A stretch of DNA of 64,000 nt from Paracoccus aeridis (lineage in GTDB: Bacteria; Pseudomonadota; Alphaproteobacteria; Rhodobacterales; Rhodobacteraceae), in NCBI RefSeq assembly GCF_004923205.2, contig NZ_SELD02000005.1, positions 41,071 to 105,070 on the forward strand, in the 5' to 3' direction. The notes under the pieces were generated by a model. That model was not told where the DNA came from, did not search any database, and saw nothing but the letters and a program-made list of their open reading frames with translations. Every line of letters starts with the position of its first letter. Position 1 is the first letter of the stretch. Shown one piece after another: positions 56,679-64,000 of the stretch. Made by a program: the position numbers and the translations under genes.

Positions 56679-57368
56679 TCAATAGTCGTCGTCTTCGTCG
56701 TAGTCGTACCGATCGTCGTAATACCGATCGCCGTGGTCGTAATCGTCGTCACGGTGCCGCATGGACTGGATCCGCGACGCGAGCGCGACGCCAGCCGCGA
56801 ATGCGGCCATCAGCGGGGGAATCGTGACGGCGTTGCTCGACTTGACGGTCTCGAGCGTCTCCTGCGCGCTGCTGAAGAACTGCGGCGTCAGCCCCACCTT
56901 CGACGCAGCCGTGCCGACCGCATTTCGGGTGAAGCCGTGCACCTTGGCCTCTGCCGCATCGGCGAAGTCGTGCGCCTTGACCGTGGCGGTGTCGACCAGC
57001 GTGTTGACCTTGTGCTCGACCGTGTCGACCACCTCGTTCGCCGTGGCCCGCGCTTTCTCAAGCGCGGCATCGGCTGCAAGGCTCACGCGGGTCTCCACCT
57101 CGGCGCGCAGTTCGTCGGTGGACGGGACAGGGTGCTTCACCTGCCCGCCCTTGCTCATGACGATCAGTCCGATCACGACGAACAGCACCCCGATCGCCAG
57201 CGACGCCCACAGCGGACCCCAACCAAGGGTACGCGCCAGGAACGTCCAGAGCGCGGCGAGCAGGAAGCCCGCCCCGAGCGCGATCACCGCGCCGCCGGCC
57301 GCCTTCATGGCGGTGCGGCGGGCAGTGTCCGTCAGGGCAAGCTGCATGTTCCTCGCGTAATCGAACAT
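56679..57368 (-). CDS. YqjE/holin-3-like membrane protein with acidic Tyr-rich tail
   Basis: A 229-residue inner-membrane protein. Two helices lie at residues 24-50 and 54-72 (AVIALGAGFLLAALWTFLA, LWASLAIGVLFVVIGLIV), as in the putative actinobacterial-holin/YqjE group. A long amphipathic helix follows (AAADAALEKARATANEVV...) and the last 25 residues are Asp/Tyr/Arg-rich (YDHGDRYYDDRYDYDEDDDY). It starts four bases after the stop of the ElaB/YqjD-like gene; YqjD and YqjE are paired in many Proteobacteria as stationary-phase membrane proteins. True holin activity is not implied. Confidence 0.75.
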   Translation of the reverse strand: MFDYARNMQLALTDTARRTAMKAAGGAVIALGAGFLLAALWTFLARTLGWGPLWASLAIGVLFVVIGLIVMSKGGQVKHPVPSTDELRAEVETRVSLAADAALEKARATANEVVDTVEHKVNTLVDTATVKAHDFADAAEAKVHGFTRNAVGTAASKVGLTPQFFSSAQETLETVKSSNAVTIPPLMAAFAAGVALASRIQSMRHRDDDYDHGDRYYDDRYDYDEDDDY

Positions 57369-57372
57369 CGGA

Positions 57373-57798
57373 TCAACGACGCGCGAGGATCAGGCCGACG
57401 AGGAAGCCCACGCCCGCGGCGATGCCGAGAGCCTGCGCGGGCTTGCGGCGCACCATGTCCGAAACTTCGTCGTAGTAGTCCTCGGCGTAGTGCGCGACCT
57501 CGCCCACCTTCTTCTCGCCGGCGCGGTACAGGCGATCCGCTTCCGAACGGGCGCGGTCGGCATATTCGGCGCCACGCTCGCGCGCGGTTTCAAGGTACTC
57601 CTGCCCTTTCGCCTTGGCCTGGTCGACGGCGTCCGACGCGGTCTTCTTCAGGCTGTCGGCGTTCAGGCCCTGGTTTTCCGCCGCGTCGCGGGCGCCGCTG
57701 GACAGCTTGTCCATGCCTTCGCGAACGTCGTTCTGCACGTTGTTCGCCGTGTCCTTCAGGTCGTTCTTGGCGTCCGTGGCGGTGTAGTTGTTGGCCAT
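57373..57798 (-). CDS. DUF883 (ElaB/YqjD) family protein
   Basis: A 141-residue tail-anchored protein. The first 100 residues are a charged amphipathic helix with repeated Ala/Asp/Lys units (SDAVDQAKAKGQEYLETARE), ending in the conserved MVRRKPAQALGIAAGVGFLVGLIL membrane anchor and ARR. E. coli YqjD binds ribosomes in stationary phase through the N-terminal part; a similar role is inferred. A GGAAC-type site precedes the ATG. It is the first gene of a pair with the YqjE-like gene. Confidence 0.88.
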   Translation of the reverse strand: MANNYTATDAKNDLKDTANNVQNDVREGMDKLSSGARDAAENQGLNADSLKKTASDAVDQAKAKGQEYLETARERGAEYADRARSEADRLYRAGEKKVGEVAHYAEDYYDEVSDMVRRKPAQALGIAAGVGFLVGLILARR

Positions 57799-57980
57799 GG
57801 CGATGTTCCTTTCGGTCGCGATGTTGCAAAGATGCAGACCAACCCCGCCCTCTGCCGATTGTTCCCGCGCATCGGAAAGATCGTCGTGTTTTCATGCAGG
57901 TCCGTGGCCGGACGGAATGCCGCGCATCGGCCGGTCAAGGCCCGCCCTGCCCTTTCCGGGACGGACGGATGGTCGCGCGC

Positions 57981-58064
57981 TGGTACCCGAGGTCGGACTC
58001 GAACCGACATGCCTTGCGGCGGCGGATTTTGAATCCGCTGCGTCTACCATTCCGCCACTCGGGC
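57981..58064 (-). tRNA. tRNA-Leu (anticodon CAA)
   Basis: An 84-base class II tRNA on the minus strand. The acceptor GCCCGAG pairs with CTCGGGT (terminal G-U) and CCA is encoded (57981-57983). The anticodon loop TTCAAAA gives CAA, reading UUG. The T-arm has GGTTCGAGTCC and the variable arm is long, as in leucine tRNAs. It is downstream of lipA on the same strand. Confidence 0.95.
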
Positions 58065-58165
58065 GCCGATCTGCTTCAGGCGCGGCCCAGCGATACCGTC
58101 TGCCGCCCGACCGTGCAAGCGCCAGGCGCCGGTCCGGTGAGCGCCAACCGCCAGTCAGACGAACG

Positions 58166-59173
58166 TCACGCCCCGGCCAGCCGGGCCAGCCGTGCGGCCC
58201 GCAGGCGCGCGAAGTCGTCGCCCGCGTGGTAGGACGACCGGGTGAGCGGGGTTGCCGACACCATCAGGAAGCCCTTGCCGAAGGCCGACTTCTCGTAGCC
58301 CGCGAACTCCTGCGGGGTGACGAAGCGGTCCACGCGGTGGTGCTTGGGCGATGGCTGCAGGTACTGGCCGATGGTGATGAAGTCGATGTCGGCCGCGCGC
58401 ATGTCGTCCATGACCTGCAGCACGCCCTGGCGATCCTCGCCAAGGCCCACCATGATCCCCGACTTGGTGAACATCGAGGGATCCAGCTCCTTCACCCGCT
58501 GCAGCAGCCGCAGCGAATGGAAATAGCGCGCGCCGGGCCGGACGGTCGGGTACAGGCCCGGCACGGTTTCCAGGTTGTGGTTGAACACGTCGGGCCGCGC
58601 CGCGACCACCTTTTCAAGACTGCCGGGAACGGACTTCAGGAAGTCGGGCGTCAGCACCTCGATCGTCGCGTCGGGGGCGCGGTGGCGGATGGCGCGGATC
58701 GTCTGCGCAAAATGGTCGGCGCCGCCGTCGTCCAGGTCGTCGCGGTCCACGCTGGTGATGACGACATGCTTCAATCCGAGCGTCTGGACGGCGTGCGCCA
58801 CCCTGCCCGGCTCGAACACGTCGAGCGCGTCGGGCCGGCCCGTCGCCACGTTGCAGAACGAACAGCCCCGCGTGCAGATCTCGCCCATGATCATCATGGT
58901 GGCGTGGCCCTGGCTCCAGCATTCGCCGACGTTGGGGCAGCCGGCTTCCTCGCAGACCGTGGACAGGCGGTTCTTGCGCAGGATGTCGCGAGTGTCCTTG
59001 TAGCCCTGGCTCACCGGCGCCTTGACGCGGATCCAGTCGGGCTTCTTGGGCTGCGACTGGTCGGGCCGGTGCGCCTTTTCGGGATGCCGGCGCAGGACCG
59101 GCGCGGCCGCTGCGGCGGGCTGGTCGGCAGCGGTTTCGGCGGCGGCTTCGGGGCTCACGGGGCGGTCGGTCAT
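58166..59173 (-). CDS. lipA: Lipoyl synthase
   Basis: Radical-SAM enzyme of 335 residues that inserts two sulfurs into the octanoyl group on lipoyl domains. The auxiliary cluster Cys residues are in [16 protein letters not shown], the radical-SAM CxxxCxxC in [16 protein letters not shown], and the C-terminal Ser of the [10 protein letters not shown] motif is present. An Ala/Pro-rich N-terminal extension of about 45 residues precedes the conserved part (PDWIRVKAP). The neighbouring tRNA and peroxiredoxin genes show no functional link. Confidence 0.97.
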   Translation of the reverse strand: MTDRPVSPEAAAETAADQPAAAAAPVLRRHPEKAHRPDQSQPKKPDWIRVKAPVSQGYKDTRDILRKNRLSTVCEEAGCPNVGECWSQGHATMMIMGEICTRGCSFCNVATGRPDALDVFEPGRVAHAVQTLGLKHVVITSVDRDDLDDGGADHFAQTIRAIRHRAPDATIEVLTPDFLKSVPGSLEKVVAARPDVFNHNLETVPGLYPTVRPGARYFHSLRLLQRVKELDPSMFTKSGIMVGLGEDRQGVLQVMDDMRAADIDFITIGQYLQPSPKHHRVDRFVTPQEFAGYEKSAFGKGFLMVSATPLTRSSYHAGDDFARLRAARLARLAGA

Positions 59174-59335
59174 CGACTACTGTCCTTCCGGGACATTCCG
59201 GCATCTAAGCCCTGACGTAATGGTTTTCCGGGGGTTGATCAACGCCGGGCGCCCCGGCATGACATGCGCGATGCCGCACTGCGGCAATTCGGCTGCGGCA
59301 ATCCGGCCGCGGCGCCAACCGGAAAGGACCAGATC

Positions 59336-59878
59336 ATGAAAGTCGGCGACAAGCTTCCCGAGGTGAAGTTCCAGACCCGCGTCCGCGACGAGGCCGTGGG
59401 CGGCCCCAATCCCTACCGCTGGGAGCAACTGACCACGAGCGACTACTTCAAGGGCAAGCGCGTGGTGCTGTTCTCGCTGCCGGGCGCGTTCACGCCCACC
59501 TGCTCGACCTACCAGCTGCCGGGATTCGAGAAATCGGCCGCGGAGATGGCCGATCTCGGCGTCGACGACATCTACTGCCTGTCGGTCAACGACAGCTTCG
59601 TGATGAACCAGTGGGCGAAGTCGCAGCAGCTGGAAAACGTGAAGGTGATTCCGGACGGCTCGGGCGCGTTCACGGACGCGGTCGGCATGATGGTCCGCAA
59701 GGACAACCTGGGCTTCGGGCCGCGGTCGTGGCGCTACGCCGCAATCATCGACGACGGCGTGGTCGAGGCGGTGTTCGAGGAACCGGGCCGCTGCGACGAC
59801 CACCCCGAGGATCCTTACGGCGAAAGCTCGCCGGAGAACGTGCTGTCCTACCTGCGCGACAGCGCCAAGGCGGCCTGA
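59336..59878 (+). CDS. Peroxiredoxin (Prx5/AhpE-like, atypical 2-Cys type)
   Basis: A 180-residue thiol peroxidase for H2O2 and organic peroxides. The peroxidatic Cys is in LPGAFTPTCSTYQLPGFE (near residue 58), matching the Prx5 subfamily; WRYAAIIDDGVVEAVFEEPG is typical of bacterial members, and a second Cys lies in GRCDDHPEDPYGESSPENVL. GGAAAGGA precedes ATG 59336. Electrons probably come from glutathione/glutaredoxin. A terminator follows. Confidence 0.93.
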   Translation: MKVGDKLPEVKFQTRVRDEAVGGPNPYRWEQLTTSDYFKGKRVVLFSLPGAFTPTCSTYQLPGFEKSAAEMADLGVDDIYCLSVNDSFVMNQWAKSQQLENVKVIPDGSGAFTDAVGMMVRKDNLGFGPRSWRYAAIIDDGVVEAVFEEPGRCDDHPEDPYGESSPENVLSYLRDSAKAA

Positions 59879-59902
59879 TCCGCAAGGGACGATGTTTCGG
59901 GA

Positions 59903-59926
59903 GGGCGCCGTTTCGGGCGCCCTTTT
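59903..59926 (+). terminator. Rho-independent terminator of the peroxiredoxin gene
   Basis: GGGCGCC (59903-59909) and GGCGCCC (59916-59922) flank a six-base loop, followed by TTTT, 24 bases after the stop. Confidence 0.8.
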
Positions 59927-59951
59927 CCCATCATGCAGGCTGCGTCCACCG

Positions 59952-61220
59952 TCAGCCGATCAGCGGCGAGCCGCTGCCGTAGCGTTCCTGGTAGTGCCGT
60001 TCCAGCCGCATCAGCGCGAGGCGCAGGACGATCTTGCCCGACCGCGCCGACCAGCCGAGCCGGCGTTCGGTCATTTCGATCCCCTCGAGGAAGCAGCAGA
60101 CCCGCAGCACCAGGTCGCCCATGCCGGGGCCCAAGTCGCGCAGCGCCGCCGCCACCCGGTCGCGCGCGCCCTCGGAGCCGCCGCCGTGGCGGCCGCCGGC
60201 ATGGGGTGAGCTGTCGATCCCCGCGGTCATGAAGCGGTCCCAGTTCTGCGTGACCCGCGCGCCCATCTGCGCCAGCTCGAAATCCTCCCGCAGCCGCTCG
60301 CCCGCCCCGACCAGGCCCGCATCAAGGAAGGGCTTCCCGTCGGCCCCGCGCCGGCGCGCGAGGACGAGAAGCGGGCTTTCGGCCAGGTTGACGCGGGCGC
60401 GGCGCCGCTCGCCGGTTTCGGGGTCCTCGATCTCGCGGTCGGCCCAGACGCGATGCTGCTCGGCGTGGTCGAACGGGGCCGGGCCTTCTGCGAAGCCGTG
60501 TTCGGGCACGGCCCCCTGCCCCGCGGTTTCCGGCTGCACCGGCTGCGCGTCAGTGAAGTCGTCGAAGCCCGGCAGCGTCCGCCCGCGCGCCGCCACAAGG
60601 TTCTTCAGCGCCGCCCGTCCGGCGGGCGTGATGACGTGGCGCGTGATCCGGCCGCTCTGCGACAGCGCGACCCAGCCCATCAGCGCCATCCGTTCGGCCA
60701 GCGCGCGGTCCAGCACCGCAAGGCGGATATCGTCGCGCATGACGATCGCCTTTTCCATTCCCGCCGCGACCGCCATGACCGCGCGCGGCTCGGCCAACCG
60801 GCGCAGGATCCGGCGCGCCTGGTCAAGCTCGTTGCGCGTCCAGTCGGACCCGCGCCCCGCCTGCGTGTCCAGACCTTGAGGGGTGGCGCGGCTGCGGTCC
60901 ACCGCCCCGTCCAGCAGAGGATCGTCGCGGCGCTGCTCGAACCGCCGGATGCGGCGCAGGATGGTCGAGGCGTGGCAGCCCGTGTCGCGCGCGATCGCCC
61001 GGATCGATTCGCCGCCCTCGACGTGGCGCAGGTACAGGCGCGCGTCGTCGGGCATGGCAGCCGGCAGGGCCGCCGGTCGCGGTGCGGGCATGGCAGTGCC
61101 CGCGGGAGTGAGGTTGGTCAGGTGGCCGGCCGTCCCGGCGGCGTCGACCCCGATCCTGCCGAGCTCCGGCAGGGTCGCGATCGCCGCGCAGACGCTGAAG
61201 TCGGCCGTCAGGATTGTCAT
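59952..61220 (-). CDS. DUF6456-type protein with helix-turn-helix region
   Basis: A 422-residue cytoplasmic protein. Residues about 60-100 form a likely helix-turn-helix (RHVEGGESIRAIARDTGCHA, STILRRIRRFEQRRDD), and the C-terminal 150 residues (ESPLLVLARRRGADGKPFLD, VLRVCCFLEGIEMTERRLGW) form the conserved DUF6456-like domain, as I recall it from Rhodobacterales. It may be a DNA-binding regulator. ATG 61220 is used; a start near residue 56 (MPDDARLYLRH) is possible. It is divergent from a DUF6477-type gene, an arrangement I associate with Rhodobacteraceae. Function not established. Confidence 0.72.
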   Translation of the reverse strand: MTILTADFSVCAAIATLPELGRIGVDAAGTAGHLTNLTPAGTAMPAPRPAALPAAMPDDARLYLRHVEGGESIRAIARDTGCHASTILRRIRRFEQRRDDPLLDGAVDRSRATPQGLDTQAGRGSDWTRNELDQARRILRRLAEPRAVMAVAAGMEKAIVMRDDIRLAVLDRALAERMALMGWVALSQSGRITRHVITPAGRAALKNLVAARGRTLPGFDDFTDAQPVQPETAGQGAVPEHGFAEGPAPFDHAEQHRVWADREIEDPETGERRRARVNLAESPLLVLARRRGADGKPFLDAGLVGAGERLREDFELAQMGARVTQNWDRFMTAGIDSSPHAGGRHGGGSEGARDRVAAALRDLGPGMGDLVLRVCCFLEGIEMTERRLGWSARSGKIVLRLALMRLERHYQERYGSGSPLIG

Positions 61221-61291
61221 GGTTGTCTTCCCTCGCACGCTGGATGCCGCTGCGCCCCAGATCGCAGGCGGCACTTGGGTAGTGACCTCGA

Positions 61292-61309
61292 CCTGTCGAA
61301 AAAGACAGG
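61292..61309. repeat. Inverted repeat in the divergent promoter region
   Basis: CCTGTC and GACAGG flank GAAAAA, 72 bases before the DUF6456-type start, inside the 223-base region it shares with the DUF6477-type gene. A second small dyad, GTTATTTGCTAAC, lies at 61328-61340. Operator function is possible, not shown. Confidence 0.4.
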
Positions 61310-61443
61310 CCGCGGCCCAGATGCGTGGTTATTTGCTAACAAACCCTAAAGTTTTGTTGCCCCGCCGTGCGGCGCATCAGGCCTGCGCGCAACGCGCACC
61401 GCCCGCAGCGACACTGCCCGCACACAACCCGGAGCATGCCGCC

Positions 61444-61794
61444 ATGACCAGCGACAACATCGTCCCGTTTCCCCTGACGTACGCCGCGCCCAAGGCGCCC
61501 GAGCCGCTGCGACGCCCGGCGCTTCTGATCCGCGCCGCGCGGCTGGGGCAATCCGGCTGGAACCGGAACCGCGATCTGCCGAAACTGCTGAAATGCGAAA
61601 CGGTTCCCGAGGTCGGCGCACCCTTGGGCCAGTTGCGGACGATCGAGGCGGCGTTGAACGACGCGCGGCTGGCTGGCGCGGCGGAATACGACCTGAAACG
61701 CCACATCCTTCTGCTGATCGCCGTGCTGGCCGAGACGCGCGCCGCGGCACGGGCCGCCGCGCCCGCAACCCCGCGCATCGGCATGCTGGGATGA
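61444..61794 (+). CDS. DUF6477-type small protein
   Basis: A 116-residue hydrophilic protein. Conserved-looking parts are RRPALLIRAARLGQSGWNRN, LPKLLKCETVPEVGAPLGQL and LKRHILLLIAVLAETRAAAR, a basic helical protein that could bind nucleic acid or a partner. It has no signal or membrane segment. It is divergent from the DUF6456-type gene and convergent with the HerA-like gene. The family link is by recognition of the Rhodobacteraceae pattern; function unknown. Confidence 0.7.
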   Translation: MTSDNIVPFPLTYAAPKAPEPLRRPALLIRAARLGQSGWNRNRDLPKLLKCETVPEVGAPLGQLRTIEAALNDARLAGAAEYDLKRHILLLIAVLAETRAAARAAAPATPRIGMLG

Positions 61795-61807
61795 CCGGCC
61801 ATCGAGG

Positions 61808-63412
61808 CTAGCGGCCGCGCGACAGCGATCCCAGGATCCCGCGCACCAGCGCTTGGCCCGCCTTGGTGCCAAGCTGGCGCGCGAGGCTCTTGCCGAAGGT
61901 GGTCGCGATCGAATCGCTCTGCGATCGCCTGCCGGAACCCGTCGCCCGGCCGCGTGCCGGGCCCGCGCCGTCGCCGGGGCTGTAGCGGCGCCCGTGGGAA
62001 TGGGTCTCTCCGGGCGGGTCCATGCGGAACAGGTCGTCGTCGCCTTTGCCGGTCCTTCCCGGCGCGACGCCAGCCTGCGCTTTCTCGCCCGCTTCGTTCG
62101 CGCGGGCGGCCAAAACTTCCCTGGCCGATTCGCGGTCCAGCCGGCGGCCGTATTTTGCGCCCAACGCCGAGGCCGCCATGATCCGCACCCGCTCCGCGTC
62201 CGCGATCACGCCCATCTGCGACAAAGGCGGGCGGATCAGCGTCCGCTGCACGATGCCGGGCACGCCCTTGGGTTGCAGGAACGAGGTCACCGCCTCGCCC
62301 GTGCCGACGCTCTGGATCGCCTCGGCGGTGTCGAACCCGGGGTTCGGGCGATAGTTTTCGGCCGCCATCCGCAACGCCTTCTGGTCCTTGGCGGTGAATG
62401 CCCGCAGCGCGTGCTGCACGCGGTTGCCGATCTGTCCCAGCACCGCCTCGGGCACGTCGGCCGGATTCTGCGAGACGAACCAGACGCTGACCCCCTTGGA
62501 CCGGATCAGCCGCGCGACCTGCTCGACCTTGTCCACCAGCGCGTCGGGGGCGTCGTCGAACAGCAGGTGCGCCTCGTCGAAGAAGAACGCGATCTTCGGC
62601 TTTTCGGGGTCGCCCACCTCGGGCAGCTGCTCGAACAGTTCCGACAGCAGCCACAGCAGGAACGTGGAATAGAGCCGCGGCGACTGCATCAGCCGGTCGG
62701 CGGCGAGGATGTTGACCACCCCCTTGCCCGACGCATCCACCCGCATCAGGTCCGAAAGCTCCAGCGCCGGCTCGCCGAACAGCTGGTCGCCGCCCTGCGT
62801 TTCCAGCACCAGGAGCGCGCGCTGGATCGCCCCGATCGACGCGGCCGAGACGTTGCCGTAGCGCAACCGAAGCTCGGACGCGTTCTCGCCCACCCAGACC
62901 AGCATCGCCTGCAGGTCGGACAGGTCCAGCAGGGCCAGCCCCTGTTCGTCGGCGACGTGGAAGGCGATGTTCATCACCCCTTCCTGCGCCGGGGTGAGGT
63001 CCAGCAGCCGCGACAGCAGCAGCGGCCCCATCTCGGCGGGCGTGCTGCGGACGGGGTGGCCCTTCTCGCCGAACACGTCCCAGAAGGTGACGGGAAACGG
63101 CTGGTAGTCCAGATCCACGCCGATCGTCGCCGCGCGGTCCGCAAAGGGCTGGGCCAGCTTAGGATCGGTGCCCCCCGCCAGCGCCATGCCCGCGAGATCG
63201 CCCTTCACGTCGGACAGGAACACCGGCACGCCTGCGAGCGACAGCGATTCGGCCAGCGTCTGCAACGTCACCGTCTTGCCGGTCCCGGTCGCGCCGGCGA
63301 TCAGCCCGTGCCTGTTGGCGTATCTCAGCAGCATCTTCTCAGGCGTCGCATGCCCGTCGCCGCAGCCGCCGACATGGATCGTTCCGGCTTCCAGATCGAC
63401 GATTTGGGACAT
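61808..63412 (-). CDS. HerA-like ATPase (DUF853, YjgR type)
   Basis: A 534-residue cytoplasmic P-loop ATPase of the HerA/FtsK group. Walker A is IAGATGTGKTVTLQTLAESL near residue 40; Walker B is KIAFFFDEAHLLFDDAPDAL; the sensor region reads GVSVWFVSQNPADVPEAVLG, and an arginine-finger region follows (GNRVQHALRAFTAKDQKALR). The DUF853/YjgR signature PFPVTFWDVFGEKGHPVR is present. The last 90 residues are low in complexity, then GTKAGQALVRGILGSL closes the protein. The role may be DNA or plasmid handling; no NurA nuclease is adjacent. ATG 63412 is chosen. Confidence 0.88.
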   Translation of the reverse strand: MSQIVDLEAGTIHVGGCGDGHATPEKMLLRYANRHGLIAGATGTGKTVTLQTLAESLSLAGVPVFLSDVKGDLAGMALAGGTDPKLAQPFADRAATIGVDLDYQPFPVTFWDVFGEKGHPVRSTPAEMGPLLLSRLLDLTPAQEGVMNIAFHVADEQGLALLDLSDLQAMLVWVGENASELRLRYGNVSAASIGAIQRALLVLETQGGDQLFGEPALELSDLMRVDASGKGVVNILAADRLMQSPRLYSTFLLWLLSELFEQLPEVGDPEKPKIAFFFDEAHLLFDDAPDALVDKVEQVARLIRSKGVSVWFVSQNPADVPEAVLGQIGNRVQHALRAFTAKDQKALRMAAENYRPNPGFDTAEAIQSVGTGEAVTSFLQPKGVPGIVQRTLIRPPLSQMGVIADAERVRIMAASALGAKYGRRLDRESAREVLAARANEAGEKAQAGVAPGRTGKGDDDLFRMDPPGETHSHGRRYSPGDGAGPARGRATGSGRRSQSDSIATTFGKSLARQLGTKAGQALVRGILGSLSRGR

Positions 63413-63501
63413 GGCTCTGCCTCGCGTGGCTTTTGGTGATGCGCTGCCCGACCATACAGGCGTGCCGGCGCCGATCCAGTCCGATCGGTGGCGGGGCCAC
63501 C

Positions 63502-63539
63502 GCCGCAAGCGGCACACGTCCGCGGCCGCAAGCGGCACA
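63502..63539. repeat. Tandem pair of 15-bp repeats, each holding a palindrome
   Basis: GCCGCAAGCGGCACA occurs at 63502-63516 and again at 63525-63539, a 23-bp period. Each copy contains the inverted repeat GCCGC-AA-GCGGC. The pair lies 21 bases upstream of a candidate promoter on the plus strand and about 90-127 bases before the HerA-like start on the minus strand, so it could be an operator array for either. Confidence 0.6.
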
Positions 63540-63559
63540 GGGTCGCCCGCATGTCGGAA

Positions 63560-63588
63560 TTGACGTGATGGAAGCCCGGCCCTATCCT
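63560..63588 (+). promoter_or_regulatory. Candidate sigma-70-type promoter
   Basis: TTGACG at 63560-63565 and TATCCT at 63583-63588 are separated by exactly 17 bases. A start point near 63595-63597 is predicted. It would drive the short terminator-ended transcript immediately downstream. Confidence 0.5.
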
Positions 63589-63595
63589 TCGCCGC

Positions 63596-63661
63596 AATGA
63601 TGACCGGCCAGTCCGGCAGGGATGGAACATGGAAAGGATCGCGGTCTCCGCGGTCCTTTTT
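63596..63661 (+). ncRNA. Candidate small RNA of about 66 nt
   Basis: Between a TTGACG/TATCCT promoter and a strong Rho-independent terminator lies a region with no convincing gene. The predicted transcript has a small 5' hairpin (CCGG-CCAGT-CCGG near 63604-63616), a single-stranded purine-rich middle (GGGATGGAACATGGA) and the terminator stem. The gene upstream on this side runs in the other direction, so the terminator has no protein gene to serve. No known RNA family was recognised; a short leader of the next gene is less likely because 150 bases and the terminator intervene. Confidence 0.45.
63634..63661 (+). terminator. Rho-independent terminator of an orphan transcript
   Basis: AAGGATCGCGG (63634-63644) pairs with CCGCGGTCCTT (63648-63658), 11 pairs with one G-U, around the loop TCT, followed by a run of five T up to 63661. 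The minus-strand reading has no T-run, so the plus strand is its direction. Confidence 0.8.
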
Positions 63662-63812
63662 AGTTCGGCCATACGTCACGCGCAGCCGCACCGCCCGATC
63701 AAGCCCGTATACCCGACGCAAAGGTGAAGCGCGCCGGCAGGGCCGTGCCTGACAAGGCGAAGGCCGCGTGCTAGGCAGCGTGCCGAGGCCTCAGCAGTCA
63801 AAAGGATACGAC

Positions 63813-64000
63813 ATGGCTTATCGGATGTCCGTCGCGCTCGCCGCGGCACTTCTTGCGGGAATCCCGGCCGGCTCGGCGCTGGCGCAGACCGCGACCGATC
63901 CGGCGCCCGCGCCCGCCGCGACCCCAGCGCCTGCGGCGACCCCGGCGCCCGCCACCACCCCCGCACCCGACGCGCCCGCCCCCGACGCCGCCGCGCCCGC
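63813..64000 (+). CDS. Exported Ala/Pro-rich protein (5' part only)
   Basis: The first 62 residues of a gene running out of the window. Residues 1-24 form a signal peptide (SVALAAALLAGIPAGSALA-QT). What follows is a repeated Pro-Ala linker (PAPAATPAPAATPAPATTPA), typical of the flexible stretch between export signal and a folded periplasmic domain. The domain itself is outside the window, so no function can be given. AAAGGA precedes ATG 63813. Confidence 0.8.
   Translation, partial: MAYRMSVALAAALLAGIPAGSALAQTATDPAPAPAATPAPAATPAPATTPAPDAPAPDAAAP

Overview
The window is about 64 kb of very GC-rich DNA packed with short-spaced operons. It looks like an alphaproteobacterial chromosome, most probably Rhodobacterales (Paracoccus/Rhodobacter-like). 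The main reasons are the trgB-like/cysK gene pair, the DUF6456-type and DUF6477-type genes beside a HerA-like ATPase, an HWE-type histidine kinase with a lone receiver protein, and a GyrA of alphaproteobacterial type. No phage genes, transposases, integrases, rRNA genes or CRISPR arrays were recognised. Two tRNA genes are present, Ser-CGA and Leu-CAA.

Layout. 1-8929: a plus-strand operon for pectin- or rhamnogalacturonan-derived unsaturated oligosaccharides (GH105 hydrolase fragment, kduI, an unassigned 840-aa protein, a CUT1-type sugar ABC transporter, kduD). 9150-11263: an Nramp metal transporter behind a promoter with a probable operator, then a TRIC-type membrane protein. 11809-18879: signalling genes: a small coiled-coil protein, a CheB-type methylesterase, a very long CheB/CheR/PAS/GAF/HWE-kinase gene interrupted by one in-frame amber codon, and a single-domain response regulator. 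19354-26538: a GabD-like dehydrogenase with an abnormal 5' end, then a LysR regulator divergent from a 2-hydroxyacid dehydrogenase / RraA-like / tripartite tricarboxylate transporter operon. 26624-28124: an exported B3-like metallo-beta-lactamase-fold protein beside tRNA-Ser.

28224-45473: mostly core genes: trgB-like NUDIX protein, cysK, a large MscS channel, gyrA, dsbB, a DedA protein, a zinc metallopeptidase, a RatA/COQ10-like protein, a sulfotransferase-like protein, an IMPACT-family protein, and a two-component system with a PepSY protein divergent from an exported charged protein. 45530-55660: phosphoglycolate phosphatase, then a full 3-hydroxybenzoate/gentisate catabolic cluster: 3-hydroxybenzoate 6-monooxygenase, TRAP transporter, two unrelated maleylpyruvate isomerase candidates, fumarylpyruvate hydrolase, an exported metallohydrolase, gentisate 1,2-dioxygenase and a divergent MarR regulator. 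The dioxygenase is split by a one-base frameshift in this sequence. 55974-64000: bolA, grxD, a stress-type membrane protein pair, tRNA-Leu, lipA, a peroxiredoxin, the DUF6456/DUF6477/HerA-like genes, a candidate orphan small RNA, and the start of an exported Ala/Pro-rich protein.

The strongest leads are the amber-interrupted giant kinase, the frameshifted gentisate dioxygenase, the candidate small RNA near 63.6 kb with tandem palindromes upstream, the unassigned protein in the pectin operon, and the mntH operator.
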